This document shows, piece after piece, positions 1 to 8,563 of a stretch of DNA of 64,000 bases. A program made the position numbers and the translations under genes. The DNA comes from Agromyces sp. LHK192 (GTDB lineage: Bacteria > Actinomycetota > Actinomycetes > Actinomycetales > Microbacteriaceae): NCBI RefSeq assembly GCF_004006235.1, contig NZ_CP034753.1, positions 1,240,001-1,304,000 on the forward strand. The letters run 5' to 3'. The notes under the pieces are model-generated. The model was not told the origin of the DNA and made no database searches. It saw only the letters and a list, made by a program, of their open reading frames with translations. Numbering within the stretch: position 1 is the stretch's first letter; each line of letters starts with the position of its first letter.

Positions 1-675
1 GGCCTGCGCATGACGGCGTCCAAGACCAGCGTGACGCGGTGCGACGCCTACGAGGTCGTCATGCCCGACGCCCGCATCGACACCGCGGACCCGTTCGGCT
101 ACGCCACCGGCGAAGGCGGGTCCATCGCCGACTGCACGTGGGAGGGATGCTACATCGCCCCGGTCTTCCGGCCGGCGGGCGGCGACCAGCATCTCGACGC
201 GCTGCAGATGTACGGTCGCGGGTACACCCGCGGGCTCACGGTGCGCGACTCCGTGGTCTTCGGCGGCCTGAACTGCGCCCTCCAGCTCGGCGGCCCCCAC
301 CCGAAGGATCCGAACCTCGGCACCCCCTACTTCACGCTCGACCACTCGATCGCCGCGGCCCAGGCGTTCGCGGTGCGTGCGCGGTACCCCGTGCCGGCAG
401 GCGCCGACCAGGCCCGGCTCGCACAGGCGATCAACGGCTCGGGGGAGCCCGGGCAGATGTTCGCGTACGACTCCCTGGTGTTCGGATCGCTCTACGACAC
501 CAAGTGGGGCGCCGTCGAACGCTCGTCGACCTCGTACCTGAACGCCCGCACCAAGAACGCCTCGAGCAGCGGCGGCTGGACCGTCGACCCGTCGCTCTCG
601 AACTGGGGCGCCGCCGAATTCGACGCCGTCGCCCCCAGACCCACCGACGCCTATCTCGCGAAGATCTGGCGCTGA
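1..675 (+). CDS. Right-handed beta-helix type protein, 3' part only
   Basis: The frame is open from the first base, so the gene probably begins outside the window; an internal ATG lies at 10. About 224 residues are visible. Short repeating strands (for example DALQMYGRGY and LTVRDSVVFGGLNCALQLGG) look like rungs of a parallel beta-helix, as in pectate-lyase-like or polysaccharide-associated proteins. No catalytic residues can be assigned. It ends 14 bases before the acyltransferase that follows, with a GGAGGAG ribosome site between, so it is probably the upstream member of the same polysaccharide operon. The beta-helix assignment is by pattern only; function is not known. Confidence 0.6.
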   Translation, partial: GLRMTASKTSVTRCDAYEVVMPDARIDTADPFGYATGEGGSIADCTWEGCYIAPVFRPAGGDQHLDALQMYGRGYTRGLTVRDSVVFGGLNCALQLGGPHPKDPNLGTPYFTLDHSIAAAQAFAVRARYPVPAGADQARLAQAINGSGEPGQMFAYDSLVFGSLYDTKWGAVERSSTSYLNARTKNASSSGGWTVDPSLSNWGAAEFDAVAPRPTDAYLAKIWR

Positions 676-689
676 GCCGGAGGAGCCAC

Positions 690-1250
690 GTGAACGGACT
701 CGACCTGATGCTCGCCCTCCAGCGGGCACGCGATGCCGCCTACAGCCGGATCGTCGCCGGCGGCTTCCACCGGTTCGGGCGGGGCTCTCGCATCCTGTTG
801 CCGTTCCGGGTCGGCAACGCCGACCTCATCTCGATCGGCGACGGCGCGCTGATCGGTGCCGGGTCCTGGCTGCTCGTGCCGCGGCGCGACCACGCCGCCC
901 CCGTCATCGAGATCGGCGACCGGGTGCGGATGAACCAGACCTCGATCACGGCGGTCGCCAGCGTCGTCATCGAGGAGGGCGTCGGCATCGCCCGCGGCGT
1001 CTACATCTCCGACCACTCCCACGGGTTCGACGACCCGAGCAGCTTCATCCGCGACCAACCCCTCGCCCGGGTCGAACCGGTGCGGATCGGACGCGGTGCC
1101 TGGCTCGGCCAGAACGTCGTCGTGCTCCCCGGGGTCACCATCGGCGCGGGGGCCGTGATCGGCGCCAACAGCGTGGTGCGCGAAGACGTGCCGGCCAGGA
1201 CGGTCGCCGTCGGCAGCCCCGCCCGGGTGGTCCGGAGCCTCGTCGTATGA
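690..1250 (+). CDS. Hexapeptide-repeat (left-handed beta-helix) acyltransferase
   Basis: A 186-residue protein with a GTG start behind GGAGGAG. The C-terminal half carries the isoleucine-patch turns of left-handed beta-helix acetyltransferases (VRIGRGAWLGQNVVVLPGVTIGAGAVIGANSVV), and SDHSH in the middle resembles the catalytic histidine region of the WcaF/Maa type. The likely role is O-acetylation of a sugar residue of the exported polysaccharide in the cytoplasm, using acetyl-CoA. Its stop overlaps the next start (ATGA), so it is translationally coupled to the glycosyltransferase. Acceptor unknown. A longer upstream frame exists but overlaps the previous gene, so the GTG at 690 was chosen. 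Confidence 0.85.
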   Translation: MNGLDLMLALQRARDAAYSRIVAGGFHRFGRGSRILLPFRVGNADLISIGDGALIGAGSWLLVPRRDHAAPVIEIGDRVRMNQTSITAVASVVIEEGVGIARGVYISDHSHGFDDPSSFIRDQPLARVEPVRIGRGAWLGQNVVVLPGVTIGAGAVIGANSVVREDVPARTVAVGSPARVVRSLVV

Positions 1251-2449
1251 CCAGCGCGCACGACCTCGTCGGATCCGAGCACGCCGGGGTGGCCGAACCG
1301 GGCGCCGGCGCATTCGACGCGGTCTTCACGTTCTCGTACGAGACCTGGAGCGACGCCCGATCGCGCGGCATGATGCGTCCGCCGGATCGGCTCGCGCAGC
1401 ACCTGATCGAGCGCGCCGACGTGCGCCGGCTCGTCGTCGCGAACCCTTGGCGATGGGCGCCGTCGGCGACCGCCAGGCGGATGCTCCGAGTCGATGCGTC
1501 GTTCCCGACGGGCGGTGGGCGCATCCTGCACACCCCGCTGCGACCCACCAGACACGACCCGGTCCACCGCGCCGGGGTCGAGCGGAGCTACCGCGCGTAC
1601 TCGCGCAGCATCGGGCGCGCGGCACGCGGCCTGTCGTCGCCGCTCGTGCTGACGGCGAACCCGCTCGTCGCCGGCTTCGGCGACTTCGACTGGGCAGGCC
1701 CCGTCACGTACTTCGGACGCGACGACTGGTCGAGCTCGCCGGCCCGGCGCGAGTACTGGCCGGCCTACCGCGAGGCCTATCGCCGCATGGCCGCCGAAGG
1801 CACCGCCGTCGCCGCGGTCTCCCAGCAGATCATCGACCGGATCGCGCCCACCGGTCCGCACCTCGTGGTGCCCAACGGCGTGGAACCGGCCGAATGGCTC
1901 GGGCCGAAGCCGCCCGCGCCGGACTGGTTCGACGCCATCCCGACCCCGCGAGCCGTCTACGTCGGCACCCTCGACTCCCGGCTCGACGTCGAGGGCCTCG
2001 ACGTGCTCGCCCGCCGTCGCCCCGACCTGCAGATCGTCCTCCTCGGGCCCCAGCCCGACCCCGGCTACCTCACGACGATCGAGGACCTGCCCAACGTGCA
2101 CGTGCACGGCGGCGTCGGGCGCAGCGAACTCGCAGCGACCCTGCGCAACGCCGAGCTCACGCTCCTCGCCCACCGGATCACGCCGCTCACCGAGGCGATG
2201 AGCCCGCTCAAGGTGTACGAGTACCTGGCGGCGGGCGCGCCGGTGATCTCGATCGACCTGCCTCCCGTGCGCGGCCTGGGAGAGCGTGTGCACCTCGTGC
2301 CGTCGGTGTCGGACTTCGCCGACGTCGTCGACGCGGCGCTCGCCGACGGGCCAACGAGCGACGCCGAGCGCGAGCGGTTCATCGTGGACAACTCGTGGGA
2401 GGCGCGTCACCGGGAGGTCATGCGACTGGCACTTCGGGCCGCAATGTGA
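1247..2449 (+). CDS. Glycosyltransferase, GT-B fold (TuaH-like)
   Basis: A 400-residue GT-B protein. The C-terminal half has a donor-binding signature (SPLKVYEYLAAGAPVI) preceded by VYVGTLDSRLDVEGLD, as in GT4-like enzymes such as teichuronic-acid TuaH. The N-terminal half contains TYFGRDDWSSSP, typical of this subgroup. It probably adds a sugar to the lipid-linked repeat unit at the inner membrane face. Start ATG overlaps the stop of the acyltransferase. Donor and linkage cannot be told from sequence. Confidence 0.85.
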   Translation: MTSAHDLVGSEHAGVAEPGAGAFDAVFTFSYETWSDARSRGMMRPPDRLAQHLIERADVRRLVVANPWRWAPSATARRMLRVDASFPTGGGRILHTPLRPTRHDPVHRAGVERSYRAYSRSIGRAARGLSSPLVLTANPLVAGFGDFDWAGPVTYFGRDDWSSSPARREYWPAYREAYRRMAAEGTAVAAVSQQIIDRIAPTGPHLVVPNGVEPAEWLGPKPPAPDWFDAIPTPRAVYVGTLDSRLDVEGLDVLARRRPDLQIVLLGPQPDPGYLTTIEDLPNVHVHGGVGRSELAATLRNAELTLLAHRITPLTEAMSPLKVYEYLAAGAPVISIDLPPVRGLGERVHLVPSVSDFADVVDAALADGPTSDAERERFIVDNSWEARHREVMRLALRAAM

Positions 2450-2670
2450 CCGGCCGATGACGGGCACCGATCGAACGGGTAAATCCGGTGCGCCGGAGGT
2501 TCCGGCGCCGGCCGGGATTCCGTAGGGTTTCCACATCGCCGATGACCCGAACCCTCGGCAGATCGCACATTCCCCCGAACACGCACCACCGCCCGTCACC
2601 GCCGACGCTCCTCGCGTCGGTCGACGACTCGAGGTTCCGATTACCCGAGTTCGACGCCAGGGAAGATGCG

Positions 2671-4197
2671 ATGTCCGAATCAGCGCTTGCCGCACCTCGA
2701 AATCCGACCCGCTCGATCCCGACGCTCGCCGCGGTGGGTCGAACCCGGGACGACCTCCGCACGAGCGTCGTCTACCAGCCTCGAACCCTCGCCTGGCCGC
2801 GCAAGCTGGCGTGGGCGCTGGTCGCGACCGACGCCCTCGTCGTGATCAGCTCCCTCCTGATCGCCCAGGTGGTCCGCTTCGGCGTCGATCCCGGCGGGCT
2901 CGCCGCAGCGGGGCTCGACCTCGGCTACCTCGTCGCGGGAGCCGGCATCGGAGGCCTCTGGCTCGCGGCGCTGTCGGCGCTCCGATCCCGTGAGCAGCGC
3001 ATCATCGGCGTCGGCGTGACGGAGTACCAGCGCGTCGCGAACGCGACGCTCATCACGTTCGGGGCGGTCGCGATCCTCGCCTACCTCTCGGGCGTCGACC
3101 TGGCCCGCGGATACCTCGGCGTCGCCCTGCCCGTCGGGCTCGTGCTGCTGCTGGTCGGACGCATGCTCTGGCGGCACTCGCTGCAGCGCCTCCGACGCGC
3201 CGGCCGCGCGCTCACCGGGGCGATCGTCGTCGGGCCGCGAGCCGAGGTCGAACGCACGGTGGCCGGCTTGCAACGCAACCTGAAGTCGGGGTACCGGCCG
3301 ATCGGCGTCGTGCTCACCGACGACGACCGCGCACCCACGGTCGCCGACCTGCCCCGGATCGCGCGGGGACGGCTCGTCGACATCGTCCGCCGCACCCGCA
3401 CCCGCGCCGTCATGATCGCCGGAGAGCTCCCGGGGGGCCGTGGCGAGATCCGCGACCTCGGCTGGGACCTCGAGAACTCGAAGGTCGAACTCATCCTGGT
3501 GTCGCGACTCACCGACGTCGCCGGCCCCCGCATCCACTTCCGGCGCCTCGAGGGGCTGCCGATGGTGCACGTCGACCTGCCGCAGTACAGCGGGTTCAGC
3601 CACTCCGTGAAACGCGTCTTCGACGTCATCGTCGCGGGCATCGCGCTCGTCGTGCTGGCACCCGTGTTCGCGGTCGTCGCGCTCGCGATCCGGCTCGACA
3701 GCGAGGGGCCCGTGCTCTTCCGCCAGGAACGCGTCGGCGCGCACGGCGCACGGTTCACGATGCTCAAGTTCCGCTCGATGGTGGTCGACGCCGAGGCGCG
3801 GCTGGCACTCGTCGCCGCCGACGGCGACGACGGCAACGGCGTGCTGTTCAAGCTGCGCGACGACCCTCGCGTCACCCGCGTCGGCGGGGTGCTGCGCAAG
3901 TACTCGCTCGACGAACTACCGCAGCTGTGGAACGTGTTCCTGGGCCACATGAGCCTGGTCGGCCCGCGCCCGCCCCTGCCGGCCGAGGTCGAGCAGTACG
4001 AGCGACGCGTCGGCCGTCGCCTGCTGATCAAGCCCGGCATCACGGGACTCTGGCAGGTCAGCGGGCGCAGCGACCTCAGCTGGGAGGAGAGCGTCAAGCT
4101 CGACCTCTACTACGTCGAGAACTGGTCGGTCACCAGCGACCTGCTGATCCTCCTCCGCACCGTCCGCGCGGTCGTCGGTCGCGACGGCGCCTATTGA
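2671..4197 (+). CDS. Polyprenyl-phosphate sugar-1-phosphate transferase (WcaJ/CpsE-like)
   Basis: This 508-residue enzyme most likely starts the repeat unit by moving a sugar-1-phosphate from a nucleotide sugar to undecaprenyl phosphate. The N-terminus has about four to five membrane segments, then a Rossmann-like CoA-binding-3 region. From about residue 313 there is the bacterial sugar transferase domain (KRVFDVIVAGIALVVLAPVF, LFRQERVGAHG, MLKFRSM, KLRDDPRVTRVG, SLDELPQLWNVFLG, GPRPPLPAEVE). The ATG at 2671 follows AGGGAAGA; earlier in-frame starts lack a ribosome site. A 220-base gap separates it from the previous gene, so it probably has its own promoter. Sugar specificity unknown. Confidence 0.93.
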   Translation: MSESALAAPRNPTRSIPTLAAVGRTRDDLRTSVVYQPRTLAWPRKLAWALVATDALVVISSLLIAQVVRFGVDPGGLAAAGLDLGYLVAGAGIGGLWLAALSALRSREQRIIGVGVTEYQRVANATLITFGAVAILAYLSGVDLARGYLGVALPVGLVLLLVGRMLWRHSLQRLRRAGRALTGAIVVGPRAEVERTVAGLQRNLKSGYRPIGVVLTDDDRAPTVADLPRIARGRLVDIVRRTRTRAVMIAGELPGGRGEIRDLGWDLENSKVELILVSRLTDVAGPRIHFRRLEGLPMVHVDLPQYSGFSHSVKRVFDVIVAGIALVVLAPVFAVVALAIRLDSEGPVLFRQERVGAHGARFTMLKFRSMVVDAEARLALVAADGDDGNGVLFKLRDDPRVTRVGGVLRKYSLDELPQLWNVFLGHMSLVGPRPPLPAEVEQYERRVGRRLLIKPGITGLWQVSGRSDLSWEESVKLDLYYVENWSVTSDLLILLRTVRAVVGRDGAY

Positions 4198-4225
4198 CCT
4201 CCCACCGACCGAGGGGACTCCCGGC

Positions 4226-5179
4226 ATGACCTCGACCCTGCTCGTCTGCTCCGGCGGCGGACACCTGAAGCAACTGCACACGCTCGCGGAGCGCATGGGC
4301 ATCCCGCGCGCCGAGCAGACCTGGGTGACCTTCGACAACGCCCTGAGCCGGAGCATCCTCGCCGACCGCGAGGTGATCTACGCGCCCTTCGCGGCACCCC
4401 GCGACGCGCTGAACATCCTCCGCATCCGGATGCTCGCGAAGCGGATCCTCCGTGAACGCAGCTTCGAGCGGGCGATCAGCACCGGATCGAGCCCCGCCGT
4501 CGCCTTCCTGCCGCTCACGCGTTCACGGGGCATCCCGTCGTTCTACATCGAGAGCGCCGCCCGGGCCGACGGGCCCAGCGTCAGCGGCCGACTCATCACC
4601 CTCGCGGGAGGCATCCCGACGTTCACGCAGTACCCGGCGTGGGCGAGCGAACGCTGGCAGTACCGCGGCTCGATCTTCGACGCCTACCAGCCGGTCGAGG
4701 CGCGGACTCCGCGAGCCGTTCGACGAGCCGTGGTGTCCGTCGGCACGCAGGACGGCTACCGCTTCGACCGGCTCTACCGTTCGCTCGTGCCGTTGCTCGC
4801 GGACTGCGACGAGGTGCTCTGGCAGACCGGGCCGCAGGACGTCACGCCGTTCGGCATCACCGGCGCTCGCGCCTCGGTGCCGCACCGCGAACTCTCCGAC
4901 GCCGTGGCGGAGGCAGACGTGGTCATCGCCCACAGCGGCACCGGCGCCGCCATCACCGCGCTCGAGCACGGCAAGTTCCCCGTACTCGTGCCCCGCCGCG
5001 CGGCGCACCGCGAACACGTCGACGACCATCAACTGCAGATCGGCGCCGAACTCCAGCGCCGCGACCTGGCGATCATGCGCGAGGCCGACCAACTGACCGC
5101 CGCCGACCTCGAGTTCGCCGCATCGCGCGCGACCGAACGCGTGGCGGCACCCCCGTTCGTGCTCGACGCGGCCGCCTGA
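4226..5179 (+). CDS. Alg14-Alg13 type glycosyltransferase in one chain
   Basis: A 317-residue protein. Residues 1-150 resemble the membrane-anchoring Alg14/PssD/CpsF part (start CSGGGHLKQL). Residues 170-300 resemble the catalytic Alg13/PssE/CpsG part (VSVGTQDGYRFDRL, then AHSGTGAAITALEHGKFPVLVPR and EHVDDHQ). In many bacteria these are two polypeptides; here they are fused. It probably adds the second sugar after the initiating transferase just upstream (28 bases away), as in streptococcal capsule synthesis. Donor unknown. Confidence 0.88.
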   Translation: MTSTLLVCSGGGHLKQLHTLAERMGIPRAEQTWVTFDNALSRSILADREVIYAPFAAPRDALNILRIRMLAKRILRERSFERAISTGSSPAVAFLPLTRSRGIPSFYIESAARADGPSVSGRLITLAGGIPTFTQYPAWASERWQYRGSIFDAYQPVEARTPRAVRRAVVSVGTQDGYRFDRLYRSLVPLLADCDEVLWQTGPQDVTPFGITGARASVPHRELSDAVAEADVVIAHSGTGAAITALEHGKFPVLVPRRAAHREHVDDHQLQIGAELQRRDLAIMREADQLTAADLEFAASRATERVAAPPFVLDAAA

Positions 5180-5196
5180 GCCGACGCCGACTCGAC

Positions 5197-5235
5197 GTCC
5201 CGGGGTCGGACGAACCCCCGTGCCGGCCCCGGGAC
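5197..5235. terminator. Hairpin between convergent genes
   Basis: GTCCCGGGG at 5197-5205 pairs with CCCCGGGAC at 5227-5235, and inner bases extend the stem to about 13 pairs. It lies in the 59-base gap between the convergent glycosyltransferase and SGNH genes and could stop transcription both ways. There is no clear T tract. Confidence 0.6.
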
Positions 5236-5238
5236 CCG

Positions 5239-6114
5239 CTACCGCGAACCCGGCTCCGCGGTGAGCGCGTCCCACGCGGCCTGCGCGATCTGGCGCTGGC
5301 CCGCCGCCGACGGGTGGAAGAAGTCGAGCGTCGAGACATCCGCCGCCTCGATCGGCATGTCGTGCACCGAGCCGCCGTCGAACCGGCAGTTCGCCCTGGC
5401 GGCGCACACCTCGGCGAGGGCGGAGTCGTACTCGTCGATGCGCGCCTCGACCTGCGCCCGGCGGTCGACGTCGTCGGCGGCATCCGACGTCGGATCGGCG
5501 AACATCGACGCGCACGCCGACCAGCGCTCCCACGTCGCGACGACCGCGTCGACCTGCCTGCCCTGCTCCCAGAGGCGTCCGACACCCGGCACCGAGAGCA
5601 CGAGCACGGTCGCCTCGGGGAGGGCGTCGGCGATGCCGCCGACCACCGACTCGGCCGCCTCTCGGTAGTCGGCCGCCGAGGTCACCGCGTCGAGCGAGGT
5701 CGCGCACGCATCGTTGGCCCCCAGCAGGATCGCGACCAGGTCGGGGGCACCGGCCACGATCGCCGGCACGTCGTCGACGAGGTCGCCCATCTGCGCTCCC
5801 TCACCGGCGACGACGGAGGTCTCGGGCGCGACGCCGGTCTCGGCCGCGAGCCTGGCGGCGAGGCTCTCGACCGAGGCATCCGTGCCGGTGGCCCACGCCG
5901 CCTCGGGGCAGCGCGCGACCTCGCCGCACGCATTGACCCCGAGCGTGATCGAATCGCCGACCGCGGTCAACCGCTCCACCGCCGCCACGGCCGACGTCGG
6001 AGTCGGTGAGGCCGGGGGAGCGGCATCCGTCGGCTCTGGCTGCGCCGTGCACCCGGCGAGCAGGACCGCGAGCAGCGCCCCGGCCGCGGCGATCCGGCCC
6101 GACCTCCGGTTCAC
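5239..6114 (-). CDS. SGNH/GDSL-family hydrolase, predicted lipoprotein
   Basis: A 291-residue protein with a lipoprotein signal (LLAVLLAGC, Cys22), so it is probably anchored outside the membrane. SGNH blocks are visible: VGDSITLG (Ser55), LLGANDAC (block III) and DFFHPSAAG (Asp-His block V). The family includes carbohydrate esterases and lipases such as SEST from Streptomyces. In this locus it may trim acyl groups from exported polysaccharide, which is inference. The GTG start overlaps the flippase stop (GTGA), making it the last gene of the minus-strand operon 10985-5239. Confidence 0.85.
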   Translation of the reverse strand: MNRRSGRIAAAGALLAVLLAGCTAQPEPTDAAPPASPTPTSAVAAVERLTAVGDSITLGVNACGEVARCPEAAWATGTDASVESLAARLAAETGVAPETSVVAGEGAQMGDLVDDVPAIVAGAPDLVAILLGANDACATSLDAVTSAADYREAAESVVGGIADALPEATVLVLSVPGVGRLWEQGRQVDAVVATWERWSACASMFADPTSDAADDVDRRAQVEARIDEYDSALAEVCAARANCRFDGGSVHDMPIEAADVSTLDFFHPSAAGQRQIAQAAWDALTAEPGSR

Positions 6115-7667
6115 GCGGGATCCCCCGCCGACGGTGACGGTGACGGTGATTGCGCCGCGGCCGACGGCTTGCGCATCTTCTTCACGAACGCGACGATCTG
6201 CGACACGTCGCGACGATACGCGGGAATCGCGAGCGCGAGCGCGAATGGCACCAGCCCCGCGAGCCCGCCGAGCACCAGCTCGATGATCGGCAGCAGGTCG
6301 ACCGCGTGCACCATCGCCCACGACGCCGCGAACACGAACGGCGTCACGAGGGCGGGTCGCAGCACCGGGCGCGCGATGTCGCCGCCGGTCACGAACGTGC
6401 CGCGGATCGCGAGCCAGAACCCGGGCACGAGCAGCGCCGCCGTCGTCAGGCCGTACACGAGGGCCAGGCCGTTCAGACCCGCCCACCACAGCCCGAGCAG
6501 GTAGCCGCCGATCACGATCGGCCGGGTCACGAGGTAGTAGACGAGCTGCCGGTGCGCGCGCCCCAGCGAGATGTACAGCCAGCCCTGCACGTTGCCGATG
6601 GCCTGCGCGACGCCGGCGATCGCGAGGATGCTGAAGACCTGGGCGGCCGCCGACCATCCCGGCCCGAGCAGCACCTCGACGAGGGGCGCCGACACCGCCG
6701 CCAGCACCGCGTAGGTCGGCAGCGACAGGTACCCGATCACGAGCAGCGCGCCGCGGATGTACCGCCGATACCGTTCGCCGTCGTCCTGCAGCGAGCTCAG
6801 CACCGGCAGCGCCACCCGCCCGAGCGGCCCCGTCAGCTGCTGCAGCGGCAGCAGGAACAGCGCGTACGCGCGGGTGTACTGGCCGAGCGCCGCCGGCCCG
6901 AGCTGCTGGCCGATGAACACGTTGTCGAGGTTGCGCGCCGCGTAGTTCAGCAGCTGCACCCCGAAGATGCTGCCGCCGGTCGTGACGAGGGGCAGCACAC
7001 GCCGCTCGATGCGCGGACGGCCGAACCGAGGCCGCGCAGCGACCCAGAGCGCGATGAGCCGGTACACCTGGCCGAGGCCCGCCAGCACGACCAGCGACCA
7101 CACGCCCCAGCCCGCGAACGCCGCGGCGATCGAACCGGCGACGCCGACGGCCATCGACACCACGTCGATGTTCGCGAGCGTGCCGAACCGCAGGTCGCGC
7201 TGCACCTTCGCCTGCATCGGCATCGCCAGGCCGTTCACGAGCAGGATCGGTGCGATCGCGAGTGTCAGCACGACCAGCTCGGGCTCACCGTAGAGTGCGG
7301 CGATCAACGGCGCGCTCGCGGCGATGATCGCCATGAGCACCACGCCGAGCGCCACCGAGAACCACAGCACGCTCGACCACAGCCGTGCGTCGAGCGCCTT
7401 CACCTGCAGGATCGCGCCGGTCATGCCGAAGTCGCGGACGAGGTCGGCGACCCCGACGATCGCCGTCACCATCGCGAGGAGGCCGAAGTCGGCGGGGTCG
7501 AGCAGCCGCGCGAGCACGACGGTCGACGCCATCTGGATGAGCGTCTTCGTCCAGAGCCCGCCCATCGTGACCGCGACACCGCGCGAGGCGCGATGCCCGA
7601 GGTGCTCGTGCCTGGGATCGCGCCCCTGCTCGGAGGTCTCCGCCGTCGGCCCGCCCCGCCCGCTCAT
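6111..7667 (-). CDS. Wzx-like flippase (MOP superfamily)
   Basis: A 518-residue membrane protein with 12-14 hydrophobic segments, resembling polysaccharide transporters of the MOP (MATE/Wzx) superfamily. Features include TKTLIQMASTVVLARLLDPADFG near the N-terminus and the NYAARNLDNVFIGQQLG region. It should turn lipid-linked repeat units across the membrane for polymerisation. ATG start overlaps the stop of the upstream GT2 gene (ATGA) and its own stop overlaps the SGNH start. A longer in-frame extension only overlaps the GT2 gene and was rejected. Confidence 0.9.
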   Translation of the reverse strand: MSGRGGPTAETSEQGRDPRHEHLGHRASRGVAVTMGGLWTKTLIQMASTVVLARLLDPADFGLLAMVTAIVGVADLVRDFGMTGAILQVKALDARLWSSVLWFSVALGVVLMAIIAASAPLIAALYGEPELVVLTLAIAPILLVNGLAMPMQAKVQRDLRFGTLANIDVVSMAVGVAGSIAAAFAGWGVWSLVVLAGLGQVYRLIALWVAARPRFGRPRIERRVLPLVTTGGSIFGVQLLNYAARNLDNVFIGQQLGPAALGQYTRAYALFLLPLQQLTGPLGRVALPVLSSLQDDGERYRRYIRGALLVIGYLSLPTYAVLAAVSAPLVEVLLGPGWSAAAQVFSILAIAGVAQAIGNVQGWLYISLGRAHRQLVYYLVTRPIVIGGYLLGLWWAGLNGLALVYGLTTAALLVPGFWLAIRGTFVTGGDIARPVLRPALVTPFVFAASWAMVHAVDLLPIIELVLGGLAGLVPFALALAIPAYRRDVSQIVAFVKKMRKPSAAAQSPSPSPSAGDPA

Positions 7668-8563
7668 GCGCGCACCGTGCCCGTGCGAACCGTGTCGTCG
7701 CGAACCGTGTCGTCGCGAACCGTGTCGTCCCGGTTCCAGCCGGTCGTGCGGCCGAGGGCCGCCGCGATCCGGGCGCGCACGATGGGCACGCCGTACCCGA
7801 CGCAGTACACCGCGAACGCCGGCCACAGACGTGGCCGGGAGGCCACGCGCCGCAGCAGGGCGCCGTAGCGATCCGATGCCGGCGCCTGCGCGGCGACCTG
7901 CATCGCCGCCGGCAGTTGACGGTTGCCGGCGTGGATGCGCGTGGCGCGGGCGAGCTGGGCGGCGAACGTGCGCGGCGCCCGCACGGTGAACGACGCGCGC
8001 TCGAGGGTCGCCCGCTCGTCGGGCACGAACCGCTGCTGCACGAACCGGTCGTCGGCGATCACGTCGGGGAACTCGTCCCATCTCGCGCGGCCGGCCTCCG
8101 ACACGGCGTAGACGCCCGAGCCGATGTGGCCCGTGGCGCGGTACTCGGAGAGCGCCCACACGCGGTAGTACGCGCGCACGGCGGCCGATGCGCCGCTCGT
8201 GTCGACGTGGAAGCGCGGGGAGGCGACGAGCGGGCCGCCGGGGCGGTCGAGCTCATCGGCCAGCGCGAGCAGCGTGGGCACCGAGATCGAGACGTCGGCA
8301 TCGACGTAGGCGCGCGGGAAGGCCGAGGCGGCGCGGTCGCCCGCGTTCAACGCGGCGGTCTTCGACCCCTCGGCCAGCTCGACGACCGTGATCCGCGGAT
8401 CGACGGCTGCCGCGACCTGGGCCGTGTCGTCGGTGCAGCCGTTCGCGACGACGACGATCTCGATCGCGCCGTCGGGGTCCTCGCGCACGATCCGCCGCAG
8501 GATCCGGCCGATGAGCGCGGCCTCCTGGTGCGCCGGGATGACGACGCTCATCCGCGCCGTCAT
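7664..8563 (-). CDS. Glycosyltransferase family 2
   Basis: A 299-residue GT-A enzyme. It opens with MSVVIPAHQEAALIGRIL, has the nucleotide-binding segment VVVANGCTDDT and the metal-binding AYVDADVSIS. The C-terminal end is odd: three copies of a DDTVR-type pentapeptide encoded by 15-base tandem repeats at 7686-7730. The ATG at 8563 overlaps the polymerase stop (ATGA), which decides the start over a second Met four codons later. It lies between flippase and polymerase genes, so it probably builds the repeat unit. Confidence 0.88.
   Translation of the reverse strand: MTARMSVVIPAHQEAALIGRILRRIVREDPDGAIEIVVVANGCTDDTAQVAAAVDPRITVVELAEGSKTAALNAGDRAASAFPRAYVDADVSISVPTLLALADELDRPGGPLVASPRFHVDTSGASAAVRAYYRVWALSEYRATGHIGSGVYAVSEAGRARWDEFPDVIADDRFVQQRFVPDERATLERASFTVRAPRTFAAQLARATRIHAGNRQLPAAMQVAAQAPASDRYGALLRRVASRPRLWPAFAVYCVGYGVPIVRARIAAALGRTTGWNRDDTVRDDTVRDDTVRTGTVRA
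7671..7730 (+). repeat. 15-base tandem repeat at the 3' end of the GT2 gene
   Basis: Three copies of CGAACCGTGTCGTCG (7686-7700, 7701-7715, and 7716-7730 with one change) follow a decayed copy at 7671-7685. Because the period is 15, copy-number change keeps the reading frame and only alters the length of the protein tail. Confidence 0.9.
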
